Source: Mycobacterium sp. (GTDB taxonomy: Bacteria; Actinomycetota; Actinomycetes; Mycobacteriales; Mycobacteriaceae). From it: DNA of 64,000 nucleotides. Below the pieces are notes generated by a model. The model was not told the origin of the DNA, did not search any database, and saw only the letters and a program-made list of their open reading frames with translations. Position 1 is the first letter of the stretch. Each line of letters starts with the position of its first letter. Below, piece after piece: positions 43,506 to 52,776 of this stretch. The stretch covers positions 62,001 through 126,000 of the forward strand of contig NZ_PKEK01000051.1 in assembly GCF_002863225.1 (NCBI RefSeq). Reading direction: 5' to 3'. A program made the translations under genes and the position numbers.

Positions 43506-44111
43506 CTACTTCGAGTAGTACTCGACGATGAGCTGCTCGGTGAGCGGCACTTCGATCTGGGCCCGCTCGGGCAGCTGGTGGATCAGGATCCGCTGCTGCT
43601 CGCCGACCACCTGGATCCACCCGGGGATCGGGCGGTCGCCGGCGGTCTCGCGGGCGATCTGGAACGGCACGGTGTTCAGCGACGTCCCCTTGATGTCGAT
43701 GATGTCGTACTGCGACACCCGGTAGCTGGGGATGGTCACCTTGACGCCGTTGACGGTGAAGTGGCCGTGGCTGACCAGCTGACGGGCCATCCGACGGGTC
43801 CGCGCGATGCCGGAGCGGTACACGACGTTGTCCAGCCGGCTCTCCAGGATCTGCAGCAGCTCGTCACCGGTCTTGCCGGGACGGCCGGCCGCTTCTGCGT
43901 AGTAGCGGCGGAACTGCTTCTCCATGACGCCGTAGGTGAAGCGGGCCTTCTGCTTCTCCTGCAGCTGCTGGCGGTACTCGCTCTCCTTGATCCGCGCGCG
44001 GCCGTGCTGGCCGGGCGGGTAGGGGCGCTTCTCGAACGACTGGTCACCGCCGACCAGGTCGACGCCGAGGCGGCGCGACTTGCGGGTGATGGGTCCGGTG
44101 TAACGAGCCAT
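43506..44111 (-). CDS. rpsD: 30S ribosomal protein S4
   Basis: The 201-residue protein starts MARYTGPITRKSRRLGVDL and has the S4 RNA-binding domain (LESRLDNVVYRSGIARTRR, VSHGHFTVNGVKVTIPSYRV). The N-terminal region lacks the zinc-binding cysteines seen in some S4 proteins, so this is the zinc-free form. S4 is a primary 16S rRNA binder and ribosome assembly protein. It follows rpsK by 10 nt. Confidence 0.98.
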   Translation of the reverse strand: MARYTGPITRKSRRLGVDLVGGDQSFEKRPYPPGQHGRARIKESEYRQQLQEKQKARFTYGVMEKQFRRYYAEAAGRPGKTGDELLQILESRLDNVVYRSGIARTRRMARQLVSHGHFTVNGVKVTIPSYRVSQYDIIDIKGTSLNTVPFQIARETAGDRPIPGWIQVVGEQQRILIHQLPERAQIEVPLTEQLIVEYYSK

Positions 44112-44121
44112 TTTTCTTTAC

Positions 44122-44538
44122 CTAGACCCTTCTGCGCTTGGGCGGGCGGCAGCCGTTGTGCGGCTGGGGGGTGACGTCGGAGATTGCGCCGACCTCCAGG
44201 CCGGCGGCCTGCAGCGAACGGATGGCGGTCTCGCGGCCCGAACCCGGGCCCTTCACGAACACATCGACCTTCTTGACGCCGTGCTCCTGGGCCTTGCGGG
44301 CGGCGTTCTCGGCAGCCAGCTGCGCGGCGAACGGCGTCGACTTGCGCGATCCCTTGAAGCCGACGTGACCGGACGACGCCCACGCCAGGACGTTGCCCTG
44401 CAGGTCGGTGATGGTCACGATGGTGTTGTTGAACGTGCTCTTGATGTGTGCGGCGCCGTGCGGGACGTTCTTCTTTTCCCGGCGCCGGGTCTTCTGACCC
44501 TTCTTCGGCGCGGAGGCGGCCTTCTTAGCTGGAGGCAT
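44122..44538 (-). CDS. rpsK: 30S ribosomal protein S11
   Basis: The 138-residue protein has a basic N-terminal part (PPAKKAASAPKKGQKTRR) and the S11 core (AHIKSTFNNTIVTITD, GRETAIRSLQAAGLEV, CRPPKRRRV end). It sits in the platform of the small subunit near the mRNA exit. The ATG lies 3 nt after the rpsM stop, so the two genes are closely linked. Confidence 0.98.
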   Translation of the reverse strand: MPPAKKAASAPKKGQKTRRREKKNVPHGAAHIKSTFNNTIVTITDLQGNVLAWASSGHVGFKGSRKSTPFAAQLAAENAARKAQEHGVKKVDVFVKGPGSGRETAIRSLQAAGLEVGAISDVTPQPHNGCRPPKRRRV

Positions 44539-44541
44539 GAC

Positions 44542-44916
44542 TTACCTGGCCTTCTTCTTGCCGGCGATGGTGCGCTTGGGGCCCTTGCGGGTACGCGCAT
44601 TGGTCTTCGTGCGCTGACCGCGGACCGGCAGGCCGCGGCGGTGCCGAAGGCCCTGGTAGCAGCCGATCTCGATCTTGCGGCGGATGTCGGCTTGAACCTC
44701 GCGGCGCAGGTCACCTTCGACCTTGAGGTTGCCTTCGATGTAGTCACGCAAGTGGGTCACCTGGTCGTCGGTGAGGTCCTTGGTGCGCAGATCCTTGTCG
44801 ATCCCGGTGGCGGCCAGGATTTCGTTGGACCGGGTACGACCCACTCCATAGATGTAGGTCAGCGCGACCTCCATGCGCTTGTCGCGCGGGAGGTCGACGC
44901 CCATTAGTCGAGCCAT
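44542..44916 (-). CDS. rpsM: 30S ribosomal protein S13
   Basis: The 124-residue protein starts MARLMGVDLPRDKRMEVALT and ends with the basic RGLPVRGQRTKTNARTRK region typical of S13, which contacts the P-site tRNA and bridges the subunits. The start at 44916 gives the family length; an in-frame extension to 44979 is not needed. The 203 nt up to rpmJ contain a short GTCCGG/CCGGAC hairpin (44995-45014) and no gene. Confidence 0.97.
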   Translation of the reverse strand: MARLMGVDLPRDKRMEVALTYIYGVGRTRSNEILAATGIDKDLRTKDLTDDQVTHLRDYIEGNLKVEGDLRREVQADIRRKIEIGCYQGLRHRRGLPVRGQRTKTNARTRKGPKRTIAGKKKAR

Positions 44917-45119
44917 GAAAGGCGTTCCTTCTCTAAAGCGGAGGTCTGAATCCCAGCCCGTTCCCTGGCCCTGAAACAAACTCAGCGCTCCGGGGTCCGG
45001 CCTCCGTTCCGGACGTGGCTGACCGCCCCCATCTCTAAAGATGCCAGGCCGATCAGTGGTGCTGGGAGGTCTTCATTCAGTTGTGCGCGCCCTGCGGTTC
45101 TCGGGACCGAGCGTCCGGG

Positions 45120-45233
45120 CTAGCCCTGACGCTGCTTGTGGCGCGGATCGGAGCAGATCACCATGACCCGTCCATGCCGACGGATGACCCTGCACTTGTC
45201 GCAGATCGGCTTGACGCTCGGGTTCACCTTCAC
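45120..45233 (-). CDS. rpmJ: 50S ribosomal protein L36
   Basis: The 37-residue protein is read on the minus strand from a GTG at 45233 to a TAG at 45120 ([17 protein letters not shown], then [17 protein letters not shown]). It keeps the zinc ribbon with C-x-x-C and a later Cys and His, so it is the zinc-binding form. L36 stabilises 23S rRNA near the peptidyl transferase centre. It lies between infA (50 nt) and rpsM. Confidence 0.96.
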
Positions 45234-45283
45234 GGCTGTTCAGATCCTGTTCTGTCTACTCGTTGGCTGGTTGTTCGGGCTTT

Positions 45284-45505
45284 TTACTTGTATCGGTACA
45301 CGATGCGGCCCCGGGACAGGTCGTAGGGAGACAACTCCACCACCACCCGGTCCTCGGGCAGGATGCGGATGTAGTGCTGCCGCATCTTGCCGCTGATGTG
45401 AGCCAGCACCTTGTGGCCGTTTTCCAGCTCAATGCGGAACATCGCATTGGGCAGGGGCTCGACCACGCGGCCCTCGACCTCGATGGCGCCGTCCTTCTTG
45501 GCCAT
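45284..45505 (-). CDS. infA: Translation initiation factor IF-1
   Basis: The 73-residue product is the standard IF-1 S1-like barrel: [40 protein letters not shown], and the ending RIVYRYK. It occupies the A site of the 30S subunit during initiation. The ATG at 45505 matches the family; the open frame to 45616 has no support. It heads the infA-rpmJ-rpsM-rpsK-rpsD-rpoA-rplQ-truA unit. The 207 nt upstream, to the kinase gene, show no gene. Confidence 0.98.
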
Positions 45506-45712
45506 ACTTCTCTTCGGATCCTCGTCTTTTAGTTTCGTATTGCTCGCCCGTATGAGCGCAGCCGTCACCCGACCATGAACGTGAGCCGGTGACAGGAAAT
45601 TCCTAGGACAGGGCACGCAAAAGTCGGCAAGACACGCCGCACAGATAGAAGACTGTACCTGTATCAGCGCAGTCGGCGCAAAATGCGTCTGCCAGGGCCC
45701 TCAGGCCCAAGC

Positions 45713-47572
45713 CTAGGTGGGCCGCAACGCCAGGATCTTGTTGTTGCGGCCGGCGACGTAGACCGTGCCGTTGTTGTCGACCGCCAGGCCCCACGGGTAG
45801 TCGAGGCCGGTGAACGACAACTCCTCCTGCTGGCTCGATCCCGCCGGGAGCTTCAGCGCACGATTGTCCGCGCTGTCGGTGACATACACCGCGCCGTTGC
45901 TGTCCACCGTCACGCCGCCGGGATCGGCGAGGCCGACGAACGGCAGCGTGGTTTGGTTGGTCGAGCCGGGGGCCAGGGCCAGCACCCGATTGTTGCCGCT
46001 GTCGGCGACGTAGGCAGTGCCGTCCTTGCCGACCACCAGGCCGGTGGGCGAATTCAGACCGTTGAAGGGCAGCCGGTACTGCTTGTTCGACCCGGCGGCC
46101 AACGCGACCACCTGGTTTCTGGTGGTGTCGGTGACGTAGACGGTGCGGGCAGCGTCCACGGTCAGCCCGGTTGGACGATCCAGGTCGGCGAACGGCAGTT
46201 GGTTCTGCGTCCGGGAGCCGGCCGGCAAGACCAGCACCCGCTTGTTGCCGGAGTCGTTGACGTAGACGGTGCCGGTGTTGTCGGCGGTCACCCCGGTCGG
46301 TGCGTTGAGGCCTTCGAACGGCAACAGGACCGGCTCGGTGGAGCCCGCGGGCAGCGCCAGGATCCGGTTGTGCATGGTGTCGGCGACGTACACCGTGCCG
46401 CCGTAGTCCACCGACAGCCCCTGCGGTTCTCGCAGTCCGGTGAAAGGCAGCAGGCTCTGCCGCACATTTTCGACGGCCGGTCCGTTGCTACCGCTGAGGA
46501 GGGTCACGACCATGACGACGGCGATCACCGCGAGCACGGCCGTGGCGGGGATCAGCACCCGCGGTCGGCGCCACCACGGCGGCCGGCCCAGCAGCAACGC
46601 CTGCTGGCTGCGGGGCCCGATCTGGGTGAAGGACTCCGGCCGCGAGGCGGTCGGCTCGGGCCCCGGCCGTTGTAAGGAACCCGACGCGACATTGCCCGGC
46701 CGCGAGCCGAGCCGCTGCCGTCCGTGCCGTCCGGGCGAGGGCGCCGGTGCGGTGAGTGCGTCCCGCGCGGCGCGGGCCAGGTCCATCGGACTGCCGTAGC
46801 GCTCCGCGGGCGTCTTGGCCATCCCCTTGGCGATCACGGCGTCGAAGTTGTCCAGGCCCGGCCTGGACTGCGACGGTCGCGGCGGCGGAGCGACCAGGTG
46901 GTTGCTGACCTGCTGTTGCAGGCTGTCGCCGGGAAAGGCATGCTCCGCGGTCAAGCACTCGTAGAGCACGCACGCCAACGAATAGATGTCCGACCGGGCG
47001 TCGATCGGCGGCGCGCCGGCCTCCTGGCCGGAGAACCGTTCCGGAGCCATGTAATGGAAGGTGCCGATCACATCACCGACGCTGGTCAGACCCCGCTCGC
47101 CGACGGCCAGGGCGAGGCCGAAATCGATCAGGTAGGCGTAGTCGTCGTCGTCGATCAGGATGTTGGACGGCTTCACATCGCGGTGCAGCAGGCCCGCCCG
47201 GTGCGCTGTCTGCAGCGCCATCGCGATCTGTTCGACGAAGCGGACCGCCCGCGCCGGCGGTAGCGGCCCGACGCTCAGCATCGACTGCAGGTCGGTGCCC
47301 TCGACGAGCCGCATGTCGACGAAGAGCCGCCCGCCGATCTCGCCGTGGGTGTGGATCGGCACGATGTGTGGACTGTTCAACCGCGCGGCGGCATGCGCTT
47401 CACGACGGAACCGCTGCTGGAACACCTCGTCCCGGGAGATCTCGGCGGGCAGGATCTTGATCGCGACCGTGCGGTCGATGGCGGTGTCGTGGGCGCGCCA
47501 CACCTCGCCCATGCCGCCTCGACCCAGCAACTCGATCAGCCGGTAGTTCCCGAATGACGATCCCTGCAACAA
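45713..47572 (-). CDS. PknD-like transmembrane serine/threonine kinase with NHL propeller
   Basis: The 619-residue protein has an N-terminal Hanks kinase domain (residues about 1-275): glycine loop LGRGGMGEVW, catalytic Lys39, HRD at 130-132, DFG at 150-152 and an activation loop before GTFHYMAPERF. A cytosolic linker and one membrane helix (about residues 330-355, VLIPATAVLAVIAVVMVV) follow. Outside are six NHL-type repeats of the LPFxGLxxPxGLxVD...VYVxDxxNNR form, a beta-propeller sensor like that of M. tuberculosis PknD. The TTG start at 47572 has GGGAGGGAC upstream. It lies next to the REC-TrxR-kinase fusion gene, in opposite orientation. Confidence 0.92.
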   Translation of the reverse strand: MLQGSSFGNYRLIELLGRGGMGEVWRAHDTAIDRTVAIKILPAEISRDEVFQQRFRREAHAAARLNSPHIVPIHTHGEIGGRLFVDMRLVEGTDLQSMLSVGPLPPARAVRFVEQIAMALQTAHRAGLLHRDVKPSNILIDDDDYAYLIDFGLALAVGERGLTSVGDVIGTFHYMAPERFSGQEAGAPPIDARSDIYSLACVLYECLTAEHAFPGDSLQQQVSNHLVAPPPRPSQSRPGLDNFDAVIAKGMAKTPAERYGSPMDLARAARDALTAPAPSPGRHGRQRLGSRPGNVASGSLQRPGPEPTASRPESFTQIGPRSQQALLLGRPPWWRRPRVLIPATAVLAVIAVVMVVTLLSGSNGPAVENVRQSLLPFTGLREPQGLSVDYGGTVYVADTMHNRILALPAGSTEPVLLPFEGLNAPTGVTADNTGTVYVNDSGNKRVLVLPAGSRTQNQLPFADLDRPTGLTVDAARTVYVTDTTRNQVVALAAGSNKQYRLPFNGLNSPTGLVVGKDGTAYVADSGNNRVLALAPGSTNQTTLPFVGLADPGGVTVDSNGAVYVTDSADNRALKLPAGSSQQEELSFTGLDYPWGLAVDNNGTVYVAGRNNKILALRPT

Positions 47573-47716
47573 GTCCCTCCCGTCGCATCTTTAACAGCTT
47601 GCCATCGTTGCATGTGAAGCTATCGCGCGTCGCCGCATTAGCGCGACTTCGCCGCGGGGCCGGGCCTGCTCGGACGACCTGCCGCGGCAGTCGTGACGAG
47701 GGCATACTTACTAGCG

Positions 47717-50317
47717 ATGACTAGCCCCGCAAGAGCCGATACCGCATCCCGCAAACCGGTGATGCTGACCGTCGACGACGACCCGGCGGTGTCCCGCGCC
47801 GTCGCCAGGGATCTGCGGCGTCGCTACGGCGACGCCCATCGGATCGTGCGCGCGGAATCGGGGCCTGACGCACTCGACACCCTCAAGCAACTCAAACTGC
47901 GTGGTGAGACGGTTGCGATGCTGGTCGCGGACTACCGGATGCCGCAGATGACCGGCATCGAGTTCCTCGAAGCAGCAATGGACCTCTACCCGGTTGCCAA
48001 GCGGGTGCTGCTCACCGCCTACGCCGACACCCATGCCGCGATCGACGCGATCAACGTCGTCGACCTGGACCATTACCTGCTCAAGCCGTGGGATCCCCCG
48101 CAGGAGAAGCTCTACCCGGTCATCGACGAGCTGCTGGAAGCGTGGAAGCGCACCCCGGAGCGGCCGATCCCGCACACCAAGGTGATCGGCCACCGCTGGC
48201 ACGCGCGATCGTGGGAGGCCCGCAACTTCCTGGTCCGCAACGGACTGCACTACAAGTGGTTCGAGGCCGACCAGCCCGACGGCGAGCAGCTGCTGCGCGC
48301 TGCCGGCGAGGACGGCAAGCGGCTGCCGGTCGTCGTCAGCGAGAAAGGCGATCCGCTCGTCGAACCCACCGACGCCGAGTTGGCCGACGCGCTGGGCCTG
48401 ACGACGACACCCTCGCAGGACTTCTACGACCTGATCGTGGTCGGTGGTGGACCCGCGGGACTGGCCGCCGCCGTCTACGGCGCCTCCGAGGGCCTGCACA
48501 CGGTGCTGATCGAATCCACCGCGACGGGCGGCCAGGCCGGCCAGAGTTCGAAGATCGAGAACTACCTGGGCTTTCCCGACGGCGTGTCCGGCGACCAGTT
48601 GGCCACCCGGGCCCGTCGGCAGGCGGAGAAATTCGGGGCCGAACTCATCACCACCCGCACCGCCGTCGCGCTGGAGGTCAGCGGATCCAAACGCACCGTC
48701 CGCTTCGACGACGGCAGCTCCATCGACGGGCGCTCGATCATCGTCGCCACCGGTGTCGCGTACAACCAGTTGCAGGCCGACGGGTGTGCCGACCTGTCCG
48801 GGCGCGGCGTCTACTACGGGGCATCGGTCGCGGCGGACTGTGAGGGCGACGAGGTCTACATCATCGGCGGAGCGAACTCGGCCGGCCAGGCGGCGATGGA
48901 TCTGTCGACCCGGGCGAAGTCGGTCACGATCCTGGTGCGGGGGCCCTCGCTGGAGGCGTCGATGTCACACTACCTGATCCAGCAGATCGAAGCCCGGCCC
49001 AACATCAGCGTCCGCACCTGCACCGAAGTGCACTGCGCCACCGGCGATGAGCATCTGGAGACGCTGACCCTGCGCGACAACAAGACCGGCGTCACCGAGG
49101 ACGTCAAGTGCGGCCGGATGTTCATCTTCATCGGCGCCGCACCGCGCACCGACTGGCTCGACGGTGTTCTGGCCCGCGACGACCACGGCTTCCCGATGGC
49201 GGTCCACCTGCTCGACGGCATCGCCGTGGGCACCGAACGGACCCGGCGCCTGATCGACAACCGCGAAAAGCTGTTGGCGCTGGGCCAATTGTCGGCTGGG
49301 CTCACCCACCAGCTGAACAACCCGGCGGCGGCCATCTCGCGGGCCGCGCAGGAGTTACGCGGCCGAATCTCCAACATGCGCGGCAAATTGGCGATGCTGG
49401 CCGACGGCACGGTCAGCCCGGAGACGTTGAACGCCCTGGTGCGACTGCAGGATGCCGTCGCCGAGCAAGTCTCGAAGTCGGCGTCGGTGCATCTGAGCGC
49501 GATCGAGACCGCGGACCTGGAAGACACCGTCGGCGACTGGCTCGAAGACCACGGCATCGACGGCGGCTGGGACATCGCGCCCAATTTCGTCGAAGGCGGC
49601 ATCGACACCGACTGGCTCGAGCGCATCGCCGCCACCGCCGACGAGCTGGAGGCGTCGACCTCGCTGGGACAGGCGATCCAGTGGATCAGCTACACCATCG
49701 AGAGCGAACTGCTGATGAATCAGCTCGTCGAAGCGAGCCAACGCATTTCAGCGCTGGTGGCCGACGCGAAGCAGTATTCGCAGATGGACCGGGCGCCGTT
49801 CCAGGTGGCTGACGTGCACGACCTGCTCAAGAGCACGCTCACCATGTTCGCCGACCGGCTGGGCAAGGACAGCACCTGCCACATCAAGGTGGCTAAGGAC
49901 TGCGATCACGGGCTGCCGGCGATCCCCTGCTATCCGGGCGATCTCAACCAGGTATGGACGAACATCATCGACAACGCGATCTCCGCGATGGGGACCGCCG
50001 GCGGCACACTGACGATTCGCACCTGCCGCGAGGCCAACGAGATGTTGCGGGTGGAGATCTGCGACACCGGACCGGGCATTCCCGAAGACGTCCGCGAGCG
50101 CATTTTCGAGCCGTTCTTCACCACGAAGCCGGTCGGCGAAGGCACCGGGCTGGGCCTGGATCTGGCCTGGAAGATCGTGGTGAACAAACACCACGGCGAT
50201 CTGCGGGTGGAATCGGTTCCGGGCGACACCCGGTTCATCGTGCTGCTGCCGCTCGAGATGCCCCCCGCGGTCGACGTCACCCTGCCCGAAGACGGCGACC
50301 CGCCGGTCACAATTTGA
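47717..50317 (+). CDS. Response regulator / thioredoxin-reductase-like / histidine kinase fusion protein
   Basis: The 866-residue protein has three parts. Residues 1-130 are a REC domain (acidic DDD at 20-22, phospho-acceptor Asp72 in LVADYRMPQMTG, Lys123 in LLKPW). Residues about 237-490 are a TrxR-like flavoprotein (VVGGGPAGLAAAVYG, GGQAGQSSKIENYLGFP, IIGGANSAGQAA). The redox CxxC is replaced by ASVAADCEGDEV. The domain stops at LARDDHGF without the final FAD-binding GD segment. From PMAVHLLDG (residue 493) on it is a histidine kinase: H-box His531 in LTHQLNN, N-box NIIDNAISAMG, G boxes DTGPGIP and GTGLGLDLAW. In relatives these are two genes, so a deletion fusion is likely. The ATG at 47717 is used. 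Confidence 0.88.
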   Translation: MTSPARADTASRKPVMLTVDDDPAVSRAVARDLRRRYGDAHRIVRAESGPDALDTLKQLKLRGETVAMLVADYRMPQMTGIEFLEAAMDLYPVAKRVLLTAYADTHAAIDAINVVDLDHYLLKPWDPPQEKLYPVIDELLEAWKRTPERPIPHTKVIGHRWHARSWEARNFLVRNGLHYKWFEADQPDGEQLLRAAGEDGKRLPVVVSEKGDPLVEPTDAELADALGLTTTPSQDFYDLIVVGGGPAGLAAAVYGASEGLHTVLIESTATGGQAGQSSKIENYLGFPDGVSGDQLATRARRQAEKFGAELITTRTAVALEVSGSKRTVRFDDGSSIDGRSIIVATGVAYNQLQADGCADLSGRGVYYGASVAADCEGDEVYIIGGANSAGQAAMDLSTRAKSVTILVRGPSLEASMSHYLIQQIEARPNISVRTCTEVHCATGDEHLETLTLRDNKTGVTEDVKCGRMFIFIGAAPRTDWLDGVLARDDHGFPMAVHLLDGIAVGTERTRRLIDNREKLLALGQLSAGLTHQLNNPAAAISRAAQELRGRISNMRGKLAMLADGTVSPETLNALVRLQDAVAEQVSKSASVHLSAIETADLEDTVGDWLEDHGIDGGWDIAPNFVEGGIDTDWLERIAATADELEASTSLGQAIQWISYTIESELLMNQLVEASQRISALVADAKQYSQMDRAPFQVADVHDLLKSTLTMFADRLGKDSTCHIKVAKDCDHGLPAIPCYPGDLNQVWTNIIDNAISAMGTAGGTLTIRTCREANEMLRVEICDTGPGIPEDVRERIFEPFFTTKPVGEGTGLGLDLAWKIVVNKHHGDLRVESVPGDTRFIVLLPLEMPPAVDVTLPEDGDPPVTI

Positions 50318-50448
50318 ACAAATCGTAACCAACCATCGTTATAACGGCGTCGAATAAATACTAGTGTGACCGGTGGTCCAACCGGGTACGCCGGACCAAG
50401 CTACGCGCGGGGACGCCTCAATGGAGGCGGCGTGTTGGGGGTGGTGCT

Positions 50449-50517
50449 ATGACACCGATGGCTCTCGCAGAGTCGTTCGGTCTACTGCCTGCACGTGTAT
50501 CTCAGAGTCCTCCGTGA
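50449..50517 (+). CDS. Possible 22-codon leader ORF upstream of the oxoamine synthase gene
   Basis: An ATG at 50449 with GGGGGTGG just upstream opens a 22-residue frame (MTPMALAESFGLLPARVSQS...) ending in TGA at 50515-50517, 34 nt before the next gene. It could be a leader peptide or chance. The rest of the 234-nt gap shows a small CGCCTC/GAGGCG hairpin (50414-50429) and an A/T-rich promoter-like patch near 50355-50370. Confidence 0.2.
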   Translation: MTPMALAESFGLLPARVSQSPP

Positions 50518-50551
50518 GCGTAAGGGGCAACTACACGGGGGTGCTGAGCAT

Positions 50552-51802
50552 ATGGACAGTGAGCGGGAAGCGTTTTCGGTAACGGGCGACATCTCCACGG
50601 ATGTCAGCCAACGGGTGGCGATGGCCCGTCATTTCGCCTCCGTCGGGCAACTGCCTTTCTTCCAGGAGATCACGTCCGTCGATCCACCGCGGGTCGGCGT
50701 GCGGGGGCGTCAGTGCGTCTTGCTGGGCTCGAACTCCTACATCGGACTCTCGACCCATCCCGGCGTGGTCGCCGCGGCGACCAGGGCCACCGAGGACTTC
50801 GGCACCGGTACCACGGGTAGCCGCCTACTCAACGGGACCTACAGCCTGCACGTCGCGCTGGAGAAGAAGATCGCCGACTGGCTCGGACACGACGACGCGG
50901 TGGTCTTCACCACCGGCTACCAGACCAACGTCGGCACCATCCAGGGGCTGATCGGCTCGGACTGCCTTGCCGTGGTGGACTCCTACGCGCACGCCTCGAT
51001 TCGCGACGGGGTCCGGCTCAGCTGGGCCGTGGAGGAGCGGTTCGACCACAACGACGTCGCGTCGCTGAAGGACGCGTTGCAGCGGCACGCCGGAAAGCAG
51101 TTCCGGCGGACTCTGGTGCTGGTCGACTCGTTGTATTCGATGGAAGGGTCGACGGCTCCGCTCGAGGAGATCGTCGACGTGTGCAAGAACGCCGGCGCGC
51201 TGCTGATGGTCGACGAGGCCCACGGCATCGGGGTATTCGGGCCGACGGGTGCCGGGTTGTCCGAACTCACCGGGGTCGCCCAGGACATCGATGTGCTGAT
51301 GGGTTCGCTGTCCAAGGCCGTCGGCGGGTTGGGCGGCTTCGTCGCCGGATCACAGGACATCGTCGACGAGATCCGTTTCAGCGCACGGTCTTTGTGGTTC
51401 AGCACCTCGGGCACTCCGGCGTCGATGGCGGCGGCGGCTGCGGCGATCGACGTGATCCGCAGCGACGAGGGAACCGCTCGTCGAAAGCAGTTGGAGCGCA
51501 ACGCCCGATTGATGCGCGAGTCGCTGCGGCCGCTCGATGTGGAGTTGAACCGCGCGGACGGACGCAGCCCGGACTGGTCGCCGATCATTCCGATCCGGCT
51601 TTTCGACGAGTTGCGCACCGTGCTGAGCTGGAACAACCTCAGCGACGCCGGCGTCTTCGTCACGCCCGCGGTCTATCCCGCCGTGCCGGTCGGCAAGCCG
51701 GTGCTTCGGGTCTGCATGACCTCAGAGCTCAGCGAAGACGACATTCGTTGGTGCGCAAAGACGCTGTCGGCAGAACTGTCGTGGGCCCTGGCCGCGGCAT
51801 GA
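50552..51802 (+). CDS. Alpha-oxoamine synthase (BioF/serine palmitoyltransferase-like, PLP-dependent)
   Basis: The 416-residue protein is a class II aminotransferase-fold enzyme of the oxoamine synthase group. It has SNSYIGLSTHPGV near the start, TGTTGSRLLNGT, the PLP Asp and His in VDEAHGIGVFGPTG, and the Schiff-base lysine in MGSLSKAVGGLGGF. Such enzymes condense an amino acid with an acyl-CoA or acyl-ACP with loss of CO2. Its amino-acid and acyl substrates cannot be read from sequence. The ATG at 50552 follows a GGGGG site. Its stop overlaps the start of the next gene (ATGA), the first of two such couplings. It could be a biotin-type or a sphingoid-type enzyme. Confidence 0.88.
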   Translation: MDSEREAFSVTGDISTDVSQRVAMARHFASVGQLPFFQEITSVDPPRVGVRGRQCVLLGSNSYIGLSTHPGVVAAATRATEDFGTGTTGSRLLNGTYSLHVALEKKIADWLGHDDAVVFTTGYQTNVGTIQGLIGSDCLAVVDSYAHASIRDGVRLSWAVEERFDHNDVASLKDALQRHAGKQFRRTLVLVDSLYSMEGSTAPLEEIVDVCKNAGALLMVDEAHGIGVFGPTGAGLSELTGVAQDIDVLMGSLSKAVGGLGGFVAGSQDIVDEIRFSARSLWFSTSGTPASMAAAAAAIDVIRSDEGTARRKQLERNARLMRESLRPLDVELNRADGRSPDWSPIIPIRLFDELRTVLSWNNLSDAGVFVTPAVYPAVPVGKPVLRVCMTSELSEDDIRWCAKTLSAELSWALAAA

Positions 51803-52776
51803 GGGACGGCTTCCGTCTGGCCATCACGGGCGCGACCGGTGACTTCGGTCGCAGTGTGCTGCGTTGGGCGTGCGACTGCGACGGCATCGCCGAGATCACT
51901 GCGCTCGGCCGTCGCCCGTCGGGGGTGCGCCACGACAAGGTGCGCGAGACGACCCTGGACCTGAGCGGCCCGTTCGATCTCGAGTCGGTGCGCGGCTACG
52001 ACGCCTTGATCCACCTGGCTTACTGCGTCGAGGAACCGCACGACAAACGTCGCGCCTACCAGGTCAACGTCACGGCCACCCGGACCCTGCTGAAGCAGGC
52101 CCGCGAGGCCGGCATCGGCCAACTCGTCCTCACGTCGAGTGCCAACGCCCTCGGTGTGACGGCGTGCGGCACCGGCGAGGCGCACACCGAAACGAGTTAC
52201 CCCGCCGGCGATCGGGACACCGGGCACTACTACTTCCAGCACAAGGCGTTGCTGGAACACCTGGCCAACTGGTACTGGGTGAACGCCATCGACGGCAAGA
52301 TGTCGTTGGCCGTCGTGCGGCCCTGCTACGTCGTGGGCGACCACTTCGACAACTCGGGCCTGCAGGCGATGTTGTCCAAATCGGTTGTCTACCCGAAACC
52401 TTCGCGATCGTACTACCAGTTTCTCTGGGACTCCGATTTGGTCGACGCCTATGCGACCATCCTCTCGGGTGGGCTGAGCGGCCTCTACAACGTGGCCCCC
52501 GCCGACCACACCAGCGTTGCGGAGATCTGCAAGATCACCGGCGCCAGACTCATCCCGGGCCCGCTGAGCCTGTTGAAGCCCGGCGCGGATCTGCTGTTCC
52601 GGTTGCGCCTCTCCCCTTTCTCCGGGCACTGGGTGACGCTCGGCGACCCCGTGCTCGACTCCGGGTTGCTGCAGTCGACCACCGACTGGCGCCCGTCGAT
52701 GAATTCCGCTGCCGCACTGAGGAAGTACCTGACCGCCCGTGACAACTTCCCGATCAAGGAAGGGCACACCGCATGA
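51799..52776 (+). CDS. NAD-dependent epimerase/dehydratase family protein
   Basis: The 325-residue protein has an extended-SDR layout. It begins with AITGATGDFGRSVLR (dinucleotide loop), then HLAYCVEEPHDKRRAYQVN, LTSSANALG, and a catalytic Tyr/Lys pair in HYYFQHKALLEHL. It could reduce the ketone made by the preceding oxoamine synthase, or act on another polar substrate. Overlaps of 4 nt at both ends (ATGA) tie it to its neighbours. The C-terminal half (LIPGPLSLLKPGADLLFRLRL) may form a hydrophobic substrate pocket. The exact reaction is not known. Confidence 0.82.
   Translation: MRDGFRLAITGATGDFGRSVLRWACDCDGIAEITALGRRPSGVRHDKVRETTLDLSGPFDLESVRGYDALIHLAYCVEEPHDKRRAYQVNVTATRTLLKQAREAGIGQLVLTSSANALGVTACGTGEAHTETSYPAGDRDTGHYYFQHKALLEHLANWYWVNAIDGKMSLAVVRPCYVVGDHFDNSGLQAMLSKSVVYPKPSRSYYQFLWDSDLVDAYATILSGGLSGLYNVAPADHTSVAEICKITGARLIPGPLSLLKPGADLLFRLRLSPFSGHWVTLGDPVLDSGLLQSTTDWRPSMNSAAALRKYLTARDNFPIKEGHTA

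Noticed and set aside
44995..45014. Short GTCCGG/CCGGAC hairpin between rpmJ and rpsM as a terminator
   Set aside because: The stem is only 6 bp with an 8-nt loop. It could be a leader structure but is too weak to call.
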